The notes under the pieces: model-generated
What the model was told of the DNA's origin: nothing
Databases searched by the model: none
The model's input: the letters and a program-made list of their open reading frames with translations, nothing else
NCBI RefSeq assembly: GCF_021044755.1
Contig: NZ_JAJNOR010000006.1
Location: forward strand, 186,001-250,000
DNA: 64,000 nt
Source of the DNA: Lientehia hominis
Lineage (GTDB): Bacteria; Bacillota; Clostridia; Lachnospirales; Lachnospiraceae
Direction of reading: 5' to 3'
Shown: positions 8,687-18,051 of the stretch, piece after piece
Layout: each line of letters begins with the position of its first letter
How positions within the stretch are numbered: position 1 is the first letter of the stretch
Position numbers and translations under genes: made by a program

Positions 8687-9661
8687 TTATCCCTTAGAGC
8701 CCTTTTTGTAGGTCTTTTTCTCCTTGGAATAAAGATCCCATATAACCGCGCCTGCAATGATCACGCCTTTTACAATCTGCTGGATATAGGAATTGACGGA
8801 TATCAGATTCATGATATTGCTTAAAAAACCCACGATGAACGCGCCGATCATTGTGCCGAAAGCCGATCCGACACCGCCGGAAAAGCTGGTCCCGCCTATG
8901 ATCGTGGCAGTCATCGCGTCAAATTCATATCCCTGGGCTCCATTCGGCATGGCGCCATTGACTCTTGATACAAAAACAGCAGCCGCAATGCCGACTAAAA
9001 CGCCATGGATGGCATACGTCTTCATTTTCACAGACTTCACTTTAATTCCGGAAGCATTGGCCGCCTGTTCGTTTCCCCCGATCGCATAAATGGAACGGCC
9101 CATCCTTGTATGATTTGTCAGATAAAAAATTACAGCAAACGTGACAAGCATAATGATGACAGGTATCGGGATTCCCAGAAAACTCCCCTGTCCGACTACC
9201 GTAAATTTCCCCAGGTCATAGATATTCTGTCCGTCTGTATAAAAAAGTGCGGCTCCTCTGGCCATCGTCTGGATGGCAAGGGTCGCAATGAATGGGGGCG
9301 TCCTGAACTTCGTCACCATAAATCCGCTGAGCAGATTACAGACCACTGATACCCCGATCGCTACGGCGAAGGTCGCCGCAATGCTATGGGTCACATGATA
9401 GGCGGACACCGCCAGAACGCCGGCCAGTGCTACTACGGCGCCGGCCGCCAGATCCAGCAGACCCGCGGTGATGAGCAGCATCTCGCCAAACGCGATGATC
9501 AGGATGACTGACTGCTGCCTCGCCACATTCAATAAGTTGTCGGGTTTTAAAAAGTGTTTATTGGCTATGGCACAGACGGCCATAAATACAACCAGTATCA
9601 GCACCAGACTGTACTTACTCAAAATTTTATGAAAATCCCTTTTCGGTTTCTGTGTCTCCAT
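8687..9661 (-). CDS. Sugar ABC transporter permease (RbsC-like)
   Basis: A 324-residue integral membrane protein of the ribose/xylose/galactose permease family, with about ten hydrophobic helices and the family signature region NEQAANASGIKV followed by GGTSFSGGVGS. Start chosen at the ATG at 9661, which has GGAGG seven bases upstream; the upstream in-frame TTG has no such site. It sits 22 bases after the ATPase gene and 33 before the binding-protein gene, completing one importer. Confidence 0.92.
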   Translation of the reverse strand: METQKPKRDFHKILSKYSLVLILVVFMAVCAIANKHFLKPDNLLNVARQQSVILIIAFGEMLLITAGLLDLAAGAVVALAGVLAVSAYHVTHSIAATFAVAIGVSVVCNLLSGFMVTKFRTPPFIATLAIQTMARGAALFYTDGQNIYDLGKFTVVGQGSFLGIPIPVIIMLVTFAVIFYLTNHTRMGRSIYAIGGNEQAANASGIKVKSVKMKTYAIHGVLVGIAAAVFVSRVNGAMPNGAQGYEFDAMTATIIGGTSFSGGVGSAFGTMIGAFIVGFLSNIMNLISVNSYIQQIVKGVIIAGAVIWDLYSKEKKTYKKGSKG

Positions 9662-9683
9662 CGTCCATCCTCCCAATCATTTT

Positions 9684-11180
9684 TCACTCTGCTGTCCTTA
9701 CTGCGAAATTCATAATGGCTTCCTGAGAAAATTCCTTTCTGTCCAGGCCCCCCGTGATCACTCCTTCATGCATTACATATATCCGGTCGCACATGCCGAT
9801 CAGTTCCGGCAGCTCCGAAGATACCATGACAATTCCCTTTCCATCCCGGGCAAATTCTTCCATCAGCTGATAGATCTCGCTCTTGGCCCCCACGTCGATT
9901 CCTCTCGTCGGTTCATCCATGATCAGTACGTCCGGGCTGCAGAGCATCCACTTTGCCAAAATCACCTTTTGCTGGTTCCCGCCGGAAAGGTTCTCAATTT
10001 TTGTTTCCAGCGACGGTGTTTTAACGTTCATCCGTTCACAGGCTTCCTGTACCTTCTCCTTTTCTTTTCGTTTGTGGCAGCGCCCTTTATAAAAGAACTT
10101 TTTCAGCGAAGCCAGGGAGGTATTTTCTATAATGTTCCTTACCGGTACAATGCCGTATTGCCGTCGGTCCTCTGACACCATCGCAAGTCCGTGGGCGATC
10201 GCCTGCCATACGTGCCGGATCTGCACCGGCTTTCCTTTTATGTACACCTCTCCTTCTGTATGAGGATCCATGCCAAAAACCGCGTTCATCACTTCTGTCC
10301 GGCCTGCACCGACCAGTCCCGCGAATCCTACGATCTCTCCCGCTCTGACATCAAACGAAATATTCTCGAATATTCCAGGCGAGCAGAGCCCCTTTACCTC
10401 CAGGACTTTTTCTCCCACCTGGACTTTTGTTTTCGGATACTGATTCTCCAGCTTTCTCCCGACCATCATCTCAATCACCTGGTCGATCGTGACCTCCGAT
10501 GCTTTTTTTGTCCCTACTACCGCCCCGTCCCGAAGAACCGTGATCTCATCGGCTATTTTAAATATTTCATCCATTTTATGGGAAATATAAATGATGCTGA
10601 CTCCCCGTTTTTTCAGCTGCTCAATCTTATCAAACAAGAATGTCACTTCTTTATCAGATATGGAAGAAGTCGGCTCATCCATGATGAGTATCTGGGCGTC
10701 AAAGGATACCGCTTTCAATATTTCGATCAGCTGAATATCCGCTACACTCAGGCTCCTCAAAAGCGTGTCATGAGAATACGGAAATCCCTCCTGCGTCAGG
10801 AGCGCCTCCGTATTCATCCGTATCGTTTTCCAGTCAATCTTTCCCTTCCGTTTCATCGTCCAGCTGCCCAGATAAACGTTCTCCGCTACGGTCAGATCCG
10901 GCACATAAGAAAGTTCCTGAAAGATCATGGCAATTCCGTTGGCCCTTGCGTCCACCGGGCTCTTTATCTGGACCGGCCTGCCGTCGATATAAATCTCCCC
11001 TTCGTCCTGCCGGTATATTCCGTCTAGAATTTTCATCAGAGTGGATTTTCCGGCCCCGTTTTCCCCACAGAGTACATGAGTCGTCCCTTTTTTCAGCCGA
11101 AAGCTCACTTGGTCCAGCGCTTTTACTCCCGGAAAAGATTTCGAAATATTTCTAAGTTCCAGCTTGATCTCTTCGCTCAT
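9684..11180 (-). CDS. Sugar ABC transporter ATPase with two nucleotide-binding domains (RbsA/MglA-like)
   Basis: A 498-residue duplicated ATPase. Domain 1 has Walker A GENGAGKST (39-47), a degenerate signature (LSVADIQLIEI) and Walker B ILIMDEPTSS. Domain 2, from about residue 250, has the usual altered P-loop (GLVGAGRTE), signature LSGGNQQKVILAKW and Walker B VLIMDEPTRGIDVG. This asymmetry is normal for monosaccharide importers. The ATG at 11180 follows AGGTG and is preferred to an upstream start that would overlap the dehydrogenase gene. Confidence 0.93.
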   Translation of the reverse strand: MSEEIKLELRNISKSFPGVKALDQVSFRLKKGTTHVLCGENGAGKSTLMKILDGIYRQDEGEIYIDGRPVQIKSPVDARANGIAMIFQELSYVPDLTVAENVYLGSWTMKRKGKIDWKTIRMNTEALLTQEGFPYSHDTLLRSLSVADIQLIEILKAVSFDAQILIMDEPTSSISDKEVTFLFDKIEQLKKRGVSIIYISHKMDEIFKIADEITVLRDGAVVGTKKASEVTIDQVIEMMVGRKLENQYPKTKVQVGEKVLEVKGLCSPGIFENISFDVRAGEIVGFAGLVGAGRTEVMNAVFGMDPHTEGEVYIKGKPVQIRHVWQAIAHGLAMVSEDRRQYGIVPVRNIIENTSLASLKKFFYKGRCHKRKEKEKVQEACERMNVKTPSLETKIENLSGGNQQKVILAKWMLCSPDVLIMDEPTRGIDVGAKSEIYQLMEEFARDGKGIVMVSSELPELIGMCDRIYVMHEGVITGGLDRKEFSQEAIMNFAVRTAE

Positions 11181-11206
11181 ATCCACACCTGCTTTCTGTC
11201 TGGCCG

Positions 11207-12241
11207 TCAAAACCGGATGACCGCTTTAATAACATCTTTTGCTTCCTCCACCACAGTCCGGAAAGCCGCGTCACTGTCGTCAAAGGAAAAATAATGGGTG
11301 ACGATCGGTTTCACATCGATGGAGCCGCTGGCGATTGCGGCGATTGCCACAGGATACAGATTTCGATAGCGAAAAACAGATTTGATCGTAACTTCTTTCA
11401 CCATGATCTGGGAAAAGTTAAAGTTGATCGTGCTCTCTGCCGCCATTCCCACGAGTACCACCGTACCGCCCCTCTTCACAAAAAACGGCGCCTCTCCAAT
11501 GGTCGCTGCCGATCCTGCCGTTTCAAATACCACATCAGCTCCCCGGTCTCCGAAGATTTCTTTTACCCTGGCCGCCACGTCTTCCTTTCCGGCGCTGATG
11601 ACGCCGCTGGCTCCCAGACGTTTCGCAGCTTCCAGACGTTTCTCGAACAGATCGGCCACCACGATTTCCGATGCTCCCCGTGCTTTTGCCGCCAATAACG
11701 TCACCAAACCGATGCAGCCGCCCCCCAAGATCAGTACACGGTCTCCCAATGTGACATTTCCCTGGCTCGCAGCGTGAAGCCCCACTGCCAAAGGTTCCAC
11801 TAAAGCACCTTCCTCTGTGGACACAGTTTCCGGAAGCAAATAGCACATACCCGCAGGATGGACCACATATTCCTGAAGGGCCCCAGGTGTAGGCGGATCC
11901 GCAAAAAAGCGGACGGACCGGCAGAGATTGTATTTGCCGCTTCTGCAAAGCTCACACGTACCGCATGGATAACCAGGCTCCAGGGCAACCCTGTCTCCCG
12001 GACGGAGTCCGTTTACCAGATCTCCCACCTCCATAACCGTCCCGGCCACTTCGTGTCCCAGGATAAACGATGGAGGCGCCGCCACATCTCCGATATGTCC
12101 ATCCTTATAAAAATGAACGTCCGAACCGCACACCCCGCAGTACTCCACTTTCACCAGCGCTTCCTCCGGGCCCGGCACCGGAACAACCGCGTTGTCTCTC
12201 ACCACGATTTTCATCGGCTTTTCCAAATACGCTGCTTTCAT
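11207..12241 (-). CDS. Zinc-dependent medium-chain dehydrogenase, sorbitol/xylitol type
   Basis: A 344-residue NAD(P)-dependent alcohol dehydrogenase. Catalytic zinc ligands are suggested by YCGVCGSDVHFY and the GHE motif (LGHEVAGTV); the structural zinc loop has CGTCELCRSGKYNLC. The Rossmann segment is ILGGGCIGLV near residue 170, with an acidic residue (VVADLFE) at the end of the second strand, typical of NAD preference. Related enzymes oxidise sorbitol, xylitol, L-iditol or threonine. As first gene of a sugar importer operon it probably oxidises the imported polyol. Start at ATG 12241, behind AAAGGGAT. Confidence 0.88.
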   Translation of the reverse strand: MKAAYLEKPMKIVVRDNAVVPVPGPEEALVKVEYCGVCGSDVHFYKDGHIGDVAAPPSFILGHEVAGTVMEVGDLVNGLRPGDRVALEPGYPCGTCELCRSGKYNLCRSVRFFADPPTPGALQEYVVHPAGMCYLLPETVSTEEGALVEPLAVGLHAASQGNVTLGDRVLILGGGCIGLVTLLAAKARGASEIVVADLFEKRLEAAKRLGASGVISAGKEDVAARVKEIFGDRGADVVFETAGSAATIGEAPFFVKRGGTVVLVGMAAESTINFNFSQIMVKEVTIKSVFRYRNLYPVAIAAIASGSIDVKPIVTHYFSFDDSDAAFRTVVEEAKDVIKAVIRF

Positions 12242-12289
12242 TTTCTTATCCCTTTCTTTCTGTTGACATTTCGGAAATACTTTTACTAT

Positions 12290-12309
12290 AATAGTTTTAT
12301 AAAACTATT
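12290..12309. promoter_or_regulatory. Palindromic operator, probably for the ROK repressor
   Basis: A perfect 20-base palindrome with core AGTTTTATAAAACT. It overlaps the -10 (TATAAT, 12287-12292) of a plausible plus-strand promoter whose -35 is TTGACA at 12263-12268 (18-base spacer). It also lies just downstream of a possible minus-strand promoter with -35 TTGACA at 12350-12355. The position and the AT-rich core fit a ROK-family (XylR/NagC-like) operator controlling both directions. Confidence 0.65.
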
Positions 12310-12453
12310 TTATATAATATATTAGCATATTAGTATAATATTTCCAAATTGTCAACTAAAAAATATATCTTTATGGGCAGAATGACAGCTTTCTTTATCA
12401 AAAGGCGGAAATTCGATTGCATTTCTTTTAAAATATGTTAAACTAATAACAAG

Positions 12454-12469
12454 TTATTTTATAAAATAA
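12454..12469. promoter_or_regulatory. Second palindromic operator before the ROK gene
   Basis: A perfect 16-base palindrome, TTATTTTATAAAATAA, sharing the TTTTATAAAA core of the palindrome at 12290-12309 and placed about 30 bases before the ROK start codon. The two sites are 162 bases apart, allowing looping or separate control of the two directions. Confidence 0.6.
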
Positions 12470-12499
12470 TTTTATAAAAATATAATAAAAGGAGATATT

Positions 12500-13621
12500 A
12501 TGGCACCAATTAATACCGCCAACATTAAGCAGTACAATCGAAATAAAATATTCCGGCTGATTGCGGGCCGGAAAAAGATTTCGAAACAGGAGATTGCGTA
12601 CGAACTTCACATGAGCCTTCCTACCATCAGTCAAAACCTTCAGGATTTAAAAAACGCTGGGCTGATTATGGAAAACGGGGCCCTGGCCTCAAGTGTCGGG
12701 CGCAAGGCCACAGGCTTTTCCATCGTGCCGGACGCCAAGGTCGCTCTCGGCCTGGATATCACTCTGAACCATATTTCCATGGTCCTTGTGAACCTGAACG
12801 GCAGCGTGATCCACAGTATGCCAAGAAAGCACTACCAGATTAAGGGAACAGAGGGAAGCTACCGGGAAGTCAGTCTTGAAATATCCGAATTTTTAAAGGC
12901 CTCCGGAGTGAGTCCGGACCGGGTGCTCGGTATTGGGATCTCCATACCGGGAATCATTACGGAATACGGGACTTATATTTTCCAGTCCTCCCTTCCGGTG
13001 CCCGGGAACTTCTACGAATGTATCCGTCCGTATATTCCGTTTCCCTATACCTTGTACAACGACGCCAATTGCGGCGGCCTTGCAGAATTCTGGAGCCGTT
13101 CTGACATTGATGCCATAGCTTATCTTTCACTCAGTAATACGGTAGGCGGGTCTATCTTAATGGGAGGTGAGACCTACCTTGGCGTATCCAACCGAAGCGC
13201 TGAATTCGGCCATGTCACCCTGGACCCCAACGGGCTGCCCTGCTACTGCGGGAAGATTGGCTGTTCCGACGCTTATTTAAACGCAAAGCTTCTCTCTTCC
13301 ATAGCGGGGGATAATCTGGCCGCTTTTTTCGAAGGTCTTAAAAACGGGAATGAATCATTCCGTCAGTGCTTTGATATTTACCTTCAGAACCTGTCCATAT
13401 TGGTCAATAACATCAACATGTCGCTGGACTGCGATCTGATCCTGGGAGGATACGTAGGAATTTATCTGGAACCATACATTGAAAGGCTGAAAGAATTGGT
13501 GAGCGCCCGTTCTACTTTCCCCACCGACGGCTCGTATATCAAGGCCTCTTCCAAAGGGTTTGAGGCCGCTGCCGTCGGCAGCGCTCTTTATTATATAGAC
13601 GAATTTATTCAGCAGATCTAA
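12500..13621 (+). CDS. ROK-family transcriptional regulator (XylR/NagC-like)
   Basis: A 373-residue protein with an N-terminal winged helix-turn-helix (SKQEIAYELHMSLPTISQNL, about 28-47) followed by a ROK domain of the sugar-kinase fold. The ROK zinc motif is present (CYCGKIGCSD), preceded by the EFGHVTLD segment that supplies the His ligand and sugar contacts. ALGLDITLNHISMVLVNL replaces the phosphate-1 loop and has lost typical ATP-binding residues, as expected for a regulator rather than a kinase. It is divergent from the dehydrogenase/ABC operon and shares two palindromes with it, so it is probably its sugar-responsive repressor. GGAG precedes the ATG. Confidence 0.9.
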   Translation: MAPINTANIKQYNRNKIFRLIAGRKKISKQEIAYELHMSLPTISQNLQDLKNAGLIMENGALASSVGRKATGFSIVPDAKVALGLDITLNHISMVLVNLNGSVIHSMPRKHYQIKGTEGSYREVSLEISEFLKASGVSPDRVLGIGISIPGIITEYGTYIFQSSLPVPGNFYECIRPYIPFPYTLYNDANCGGLAEFWSRSDIDAIAYLSLSNTVGGSILMGGETYLGVSNRSAEFGHVTLDPNGLPCYCGKIGCSDAYLNAKLLSSIAGDNLAAFFEGLKNGNESFRQCFDIYLQNLSILVNNINMSLDCDLILGGYVGIYLEPYIERLKELVSARSTFPTDGSYIKASSKGFEAAAVGSALYYIDEFIQQI

Positions 13622-13651
13622 AGAATTGGAAAAGAGAGGAGAGAATTGACA

Positions 13652-14632
13652 ATGGAAATGAGAGAAGAAGAAAAAACCTATGATGTCGTCTGCGTCGGGC
13701 AGATCGTACAGGATATCATGATCACAGATATCCCTAAAAACGCGCTGACCTCCGAAAACAACACATTTAAGTCAGACACCCTTCTTTTCGCCTCCGGCGG
13801 AGACGCGGTAAATGAAGCGGTGGCCTTATCCAGACTCGGCAGCAAAACCGCCCTGATGACCCGCCTGGACACAGGAAATGTGGGAAACACACTCTATCAT
13901 GAGCTGGAAAAGGAGCCTCTCGACCTCTCCTATATTGTCCGGAAAGATGATTGTCTGACCCTTTCCACGATTGTGATCATCATGCCGGATGGAGAGCACG
14001 TCTTTTTGGCCGGTCCCGGAATCAATTATAGTCCTGAGCTTTCCGACATTGACTTTTCATTATTTGCCAGGACAAAAGCAGTTACAGCTGGCAGCCTCTT
14101 TTCCCTGGGACCGCTGGACCGCGGCGGAATCGCCAATCTGTTTCAGGCGGCAAAGTCTTCGGGCGCACTCACTGTTGCCGATATGAATAATGACGTGGAG
14201 CACATCGGCCCCAGAGCTTTAGACTGCGTTTATCCATATACGGATTACCTGATGCCCAGCCTCGACGAAGCTGTCTACGTATCCGAAAAAACATCTCCGG
14301 ATGAAATCGCGGACTTCTTTTTGTCCAGGGGCGTCGGAAATCTGGTCTTGAAACTGGGGGCAGAAGGCTGTTTTTTTAAAAACAAAGCAGAGCGTTTCTT
14401 TATGGACCCCTTCCAGATTACGCCCAATGATACGACCGGATGCGGTGACAATTTCGTTGCCGGTTTTCTTCATATGCTCTTGAAGGGAAAAAGCCACAAG
14501 GAATGTGCTCGTTTCGCCTGCGGGTGCGGAGCGCTGAATTCTCAGGAGCTGGGCGGACATTCGGCGGTCCGGAGCGAAGCACACGTAATAGAATTCATGG
14601 AAAAAAACAGCCAGATTTCCATACGACGATAA
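13652..14632 (+). CDS. PfkB-family carbohydrate kinase
   Basis: A 326-residue ribokinase-fold enzyme. Signature 1 is ASGGDAVNEAVALSRLGS near residue 46; signature 2 is DTTGCGDNFVAGFL near 265, where the Asp of GCGD is the expected catalytic base. It follows the ROK gene by about 30 bases and is likely co-transcribed. Family substrates include ribose, fructose, 2-keto-3-deoxygluconate and ketohexoses; here it probably phosphorylates the keto product of the dehydrogenase, an inference from context. Start at ATG 13652, after GAGGAGAG; an upstream in-frame TTG at 13646 is too close to that site. Confidence 0.87.
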   Translation: MEMREEEKTYDVVCVGQIVQDIMITDIPKNALTSENNTFKSDTLLFASGGDAVNEAVALSRLGSKTALMTRLDTGNVGNTLYHELEKEPLDLSYIVRKDDCLTLSTIVIIMPDGEHVFLAGPGINYSPELSDIDFSLFARTKAVTAGSLFSLGPLDRGGIANLFQAAKSSGALTVADMNNDVEHIGPRALDCVYPYTDYLMPSLDEAVYVSEKTSPDEIADFFLSRGVGNLVLKLGAEGCFFKNKAERFFMDPFQITPNDTTGCGDNFVAGFLHMLLKGKSHKECARFACGCGALNSQELGGHSAVRSEAHVIEFMEKNSQISIRR

Positions 14633-14646
14633 GCCGCCAGACTCTC

Positions 14647-17154
14647 TTATTCCCAGATCTGATATCGGTCACGGCCTTTTTCCTTTGCCTGATACAAGGC
14701 TTTATCCGCCCGTGTATACAGCTCATCGTAAGTATCGCCGCGGCTGGCCAGAGCCGCGCCCAGACTGATTGTCAGCCCTTTACCATCCTCGAGCCTCAGT
14801 TCACGTACCTTTTCACACAGGAATTGGCACTTATCCATGAGTATCCGGCGGTCTTTGATGGAATTCATGTAGACGGTGAATTCATCTCCTCCCGGCCTTC
14901 CGACGATATCATTGGAGCGGAAGCTCTTTTTTAAAAGCTCCGCTACCTGAATCAGTACCCGGTCGCCCTGCATGTGCCCGTATGTATCGTTAACATTTTT
15001 AAAATTATCCACATCGAACAGCAGAAGTGCTCCTATTTCTCTCTCCTGCAGATTATCAACAGCTTCTTTGATCTGTTTTCGGAGCGTCTCCGAGTTATAA
15101 ATATGCGTCAGGCTGTCCAACTGCGCTTTCTGCAGCAGAATGTCCTTCTCATGCTTCTCTTCATCAATTATATTGAGCTTTCCGAGGGTATACGCCGGCG
15201 CCTCTCCGTCGAACACCGTCTCAATGGCTATCCGTACCCAGTGGCGGTCTCCTTCAAAAAACAGCTGAAGCTCGTGCACTCCGTCGTCACAGGAGCTGAG
15301 TATCTTATAGAAAAGCTCTTTCTGCTTTTCTTCATTCTCATTGTCTTCCGCCTTGTTGTGATCATATACGATCAGGCGGGGACGGCCGCTTTCCTTCGAT
15401 GGGGCGGAGACGATCGTCTTATTATCCCGGAAGCTGTATTCCAGAAAATATTCGTTTACCAGGCCGTATACTCGAAAATGCTTTTTCAGCTCAAGCGCCA
15501 TCTGTTTGCTCATACGCGCTCTCTGGCGAAGAAAATATAACAAGGACAAGATGATGAGCATTAAAATCCCAGCGACCAATCCTATGGTCTCAAGAGGGTT
15601 CGCCTTGATAAAGCTTCGGACCGAAAAAGACTGCTTCTGTACTGTGTTTCGAATAAGGATTTTCTGCATTTCCTCCTCAGGTATCAGCAAGATAATCTTG
15701 TTCAATACGGAGATCAGTTCCTGGGGTCCTGGCTTTACAATGCCAAAGCATATCTCCCTGGACTTATATGCCTGGGGAATGAGCTTCAGATTCGCATATT
15801 GAGGCAGGTTGACAAAATACTGTGCCGTATAGGCGTCAACACATGTATAGTCTGCTTTTCCTTTGGCTACAGCTCGGATACATTCATCGGTGCTGTCATA
15901 ATGCACCACTCCTCCTTCATGCTCTCCCCCATAATATCCCGAAAATGTCAGCGCAAGCGTTCCGCTCCCGATATCATCTTCACTGCATTTTTCATTCATG
16001 AGAATCACGTATTGAGAGGATACGTAAGCCTGTGACATGGACAGCCGCCGTTCTTTGGCCAGATCATAGTCGTAGGGCATACCCGCCACGAGATCGATCT
16101 CATCATTTTCCGACCTCTTGTATAGTTCTTCCGGCGTATCTACACATACGAACTCAAATTGAAGTCCGGTATTCTCTGTCACATAGTCCAGCAGGTCGAT
16201 GGAAATCCCTCCCAGGGATCCGTCCTCTTTCTGGTACTGATAAGGAGCCTGCCCTTTCAAGACTCCAATCCTCAGAGTTCCGGCGCTTTCCAAATACCGC
16301 TTTTCCTCATCGCTCAGCATCAGCGTCTCTTCCGAATAAGAGAAATATTTTTCGTACAGAACATTGGAAAAATACGGATTCACCTGTTCGATGTTCATCA
16401 TCGCAGCATTTAGTTCATCCAGCAGCTCAGCGTTTTTTCCTTTGGTCGTCACAAAATAAAAGGGCTTCGGAGAAAATCTCGCTACGGTTTTGACGCCTTC
16501 GATATAGTTCATGCTGGAATTCACCATCATATCCGCCTGCCCGTTTTTCAGTGCCTGCAGCTGCTCCTCAACAGTAACACAATCCACGTATTCCGGCATG
16601 ACCAGATTCATCTCGCAGAAATCTTCCAGTTCCTCCCTGGTCTGCTTCGCTGCAGCCGGAGCTGCGATCCGGAAGCTCTGCTCGATCTGGGAATTGATCA
16701 GCTTATTATCGACCGTATCATAAAGCACCTGGAGCACTGTCTCTTTCACACCATAGCTTTGGCTGGAATAGTCAAACATCTGACCGGTTGTCTCATTGTA
16801 TACCATGCCTCCCATCAGATCAATTTCACCGTTTTCCAGCATCTCCATCAGCGTAGTAAGGCTGTCATTGATATCTCCCGGCACCTCTACAAATTCATAA
16901 TCCCAGCCCGTATACTGCGCCACTTCCTGCAGATATTCATAGGTATAGCCGGTATATCTGCCTTGATCGTCGACGTCCGTCAGACCAGCCTGTATCGGAT
17001 ATGCCACCCGTACCGTCCGGGTCCCCTGAATCTGCTCTGACTCAGCTTTTGCTTCCCGGTCACCGCCCTGTTCTCCCGCCGCCCGGACAGGATGAAAACC
17101 ACTCATAAATATCACAATAGCCGTCATAAACAAACAGGCTAATCTCTTTTTCAT
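14647..17154 (-). CDS. Membrane diguanylate cyclase with two extracellular solute-binding domains
   Basis: An 835-residue sensor enzyme. A signal sequence (1-25) is followed by two tandem bacterial family-3 solute-binding domains outside the cell (about 47-275 and 293-505), one transmembrane helix (about 523-543), a PAS-like region (560-665) and a C-terminal GGDEF domain. The catalytic GGDEF motif is intact at 755-759, and an RSND inhibitory site lies five residues before it, so it should make cyclic di-GMP and be product-inhibited. The binding domains probably sense amino acids or similar small molecules. Single gene, transcribed toward the PfkB gene. Confidence 0.92.
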   Translation of the reverse strand: MKKRLACLFMTAIVIFMSGFHPVRAAGEQGGDREAKAESEQIQGTRTVRVAYPIQAGLTDVDDQGRYTGYTYEYLQEVAQYTGWDYEFVEVPGDINDSLTTLMEMLENGEIDLMGGMVYNETTGQMFDYSSQSYGVKETVLQVLYDTVDNKLINSQIEQSFRIAAPAAAKQTREELEDFCEMNLVMPEYVDCVTVEEQLQALKNGQADMMVNSSMNYIEGVKTVARFSPKPFYFVTTKGKNAELLDELNAAMMNIEQVNPYFSNVLYEKYFSYSEETLMLSDEEKRYLESAGTLRIGVLKGQAPYQYQKEDGSLGGISIDLLDYVTENTGLQFEFVCVDTPEELYKRSENDEIDLVAGMPYDYDLAKERRLSMSQAYVSSQYVILMNEKCSEDDIGSGTLALTFSGYYGGEHEGGVVHYDSTDECIRAVAKGKADYTCVDAYTAQYFVNLPQYANLKLIPQAYKSREICFGIVKPGPQELISVLNKIILLIPEEEMQKILIRNTVQKQSFSVRSFIKANPLETIGLVAGILMLIILSLLYFLRQRARMSKQMALELKKHFRVYGLVNEYFLEYSFRDNKTIVSAPSKESGRPRLIVYDHNKAEDNENEEKQKELFYKILSSCDDGVHELQLFFEGDRHWVRIAIETVFDGEAPAYTLGKLNIIDEEKHEKDILLQKAQLDSLTHIYNSETLRKQIKEAVDNLQEREIGALLLFDVDNFKNVNDTYGHMQGDRVLIQVAELLKKSFRSNDIVGRPGGDEFTVYMNSIKDRRILMDKCQFLCEKVRELRLEDGKGLTISLGAALASRGDTYDELYTRADKALYQAKEKGRDRYQIWE

Positions 17155-17282
17155 ATTATCATCCTCATTCCAGAACCATTATTTCTGTCCAAAAAATAAT
17201 TCCTGCTTCTGTCATTCGTCTGTCAATATAACAAGAGTATTATACCTCTCCCGCCACTTTCCCGCAAGTCTAAGAAAGAACA

Positions 17283-17334
17283 TCGCGGACAGATGACCTG
17301 CCATTCTCAAAAATATCCGGTCATCTGCCCGCGA
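17283..17334 (-). terminator. Long stem-loop after the HD-domain gene
   Basis: Sixteen-base arms (TCGCGGACAGATGACC and its near-perfect complement, one wobble) around a 20-base loop. It lies 27 bases past the HD gene stop on the minus strand and is followed in that direction by a T-rich run (TGTTCTTTCTTAG). It probably ends the Na/Pi-HD transcript. Confidence 0.65.
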
Positions 17335-17360
17335 AGTCATCTGCTTCTGCAGGTTTTCTG

Positions 17361-18026
17361 TTATACAATCTTACTTCCATTCGCCGTCATCTTGAAGCGC
17401 ATGCCCAGCATTTCCGCAGCCCGGCGGCACATCAGCATTCTCTGCAGGAATATCTCAAAATAATCCATCATGGAGCACATGCTTTCATCCAGTTCAATGT
17501 TCAGGGTTATGACCTTCTTTTCCGCCTGAATCATCAGTTTGGAAGATTTGGCGGCATAATTCACCCGGTCATGCTTGTCAAAAGTCTCTTTGATCTTATT
17601 CCGCACCCGGTTCCTCCTTACATCCGTCTTGTCTGCCAGGATCAAAGCGGCCGACACTGCATCAACGGCTGTCCCTGTATGTTCGTCGTGCTCTCCGATA
17701 GCGCTGACCACCACGGCTGTTTCTCCGGCGTTCATTCCCTGCTCTCTTAAAAGCTGGAAAGCCATCAGGGCTCCACTGTGGGCATGGTCATTCCTGTTCA
17801 CACAGTTTCCAATATCATGCAGGTATCCGGCAATCCGGGCCAGTTCCGCCGTCCGCTTTTCGCAGCCCAGCTCCTTCAGAATCTTTCCCGCTGTTTCGGC
17901 TGTCTTTACCGCATGCTTTTCAGAATGCTCTGTAAAACCCAGGGCTCCCAGTACCGCGTCTCCCTGTTCAATATATGCCTTAATCTTCTTTGATTCCTTT
18001 AGGCTCTTATACGTGATCTCTTCCAT
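17361..18026 (-). CDS. HD-domain phosphohydrolase
   Basis: A 221-residue protein with the metal-dependent HD signature: His34/His38 in the first helix, the His70-Asp71 pair in GYLHDIGN, DHAHSG after it, and later GEHDEH and ADKTD elements. The family hydrolyses phosphate esters, often of nucleotides; the substrate is unknown. It starts 25 bases after the Na/Pi transporter gene on the same strand, so the two are probably co-transcribed and it may be linked to phosphate or nucleotide economy. Confidence 0.85.
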   Translation of the reverse strand: MEEITYKSLKESKKIKAYIEQGDAVLGALGFTEHSEKHAVKTAETAGKILKELGCEKRTAELARIAGYLHDIGNCVNRNDHAHSGALMAFQLLREQGMNAGETAVVVSAIGEHDEHTGTAVDAVSAALILADKTDVRRNRVRNKIKETFDKHDRVNYAAKSSKLMIQAEKKVITLNIELDESMCSMMDYFEIFLQRMLMCRRAAEMLGMRFKMTANGSKIV

Positions 18027-18051
18027 ATTTCTCCTTTATTTCCCGTCTGAA

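Noticed and set aside
10191..11027. Plus-strand frame of 278 residues opposite the sugar ABC ATPase
   Set aside because: Tyr/Phe/His-rich composition typical of antisense readings; the ATPase has complete motifs.
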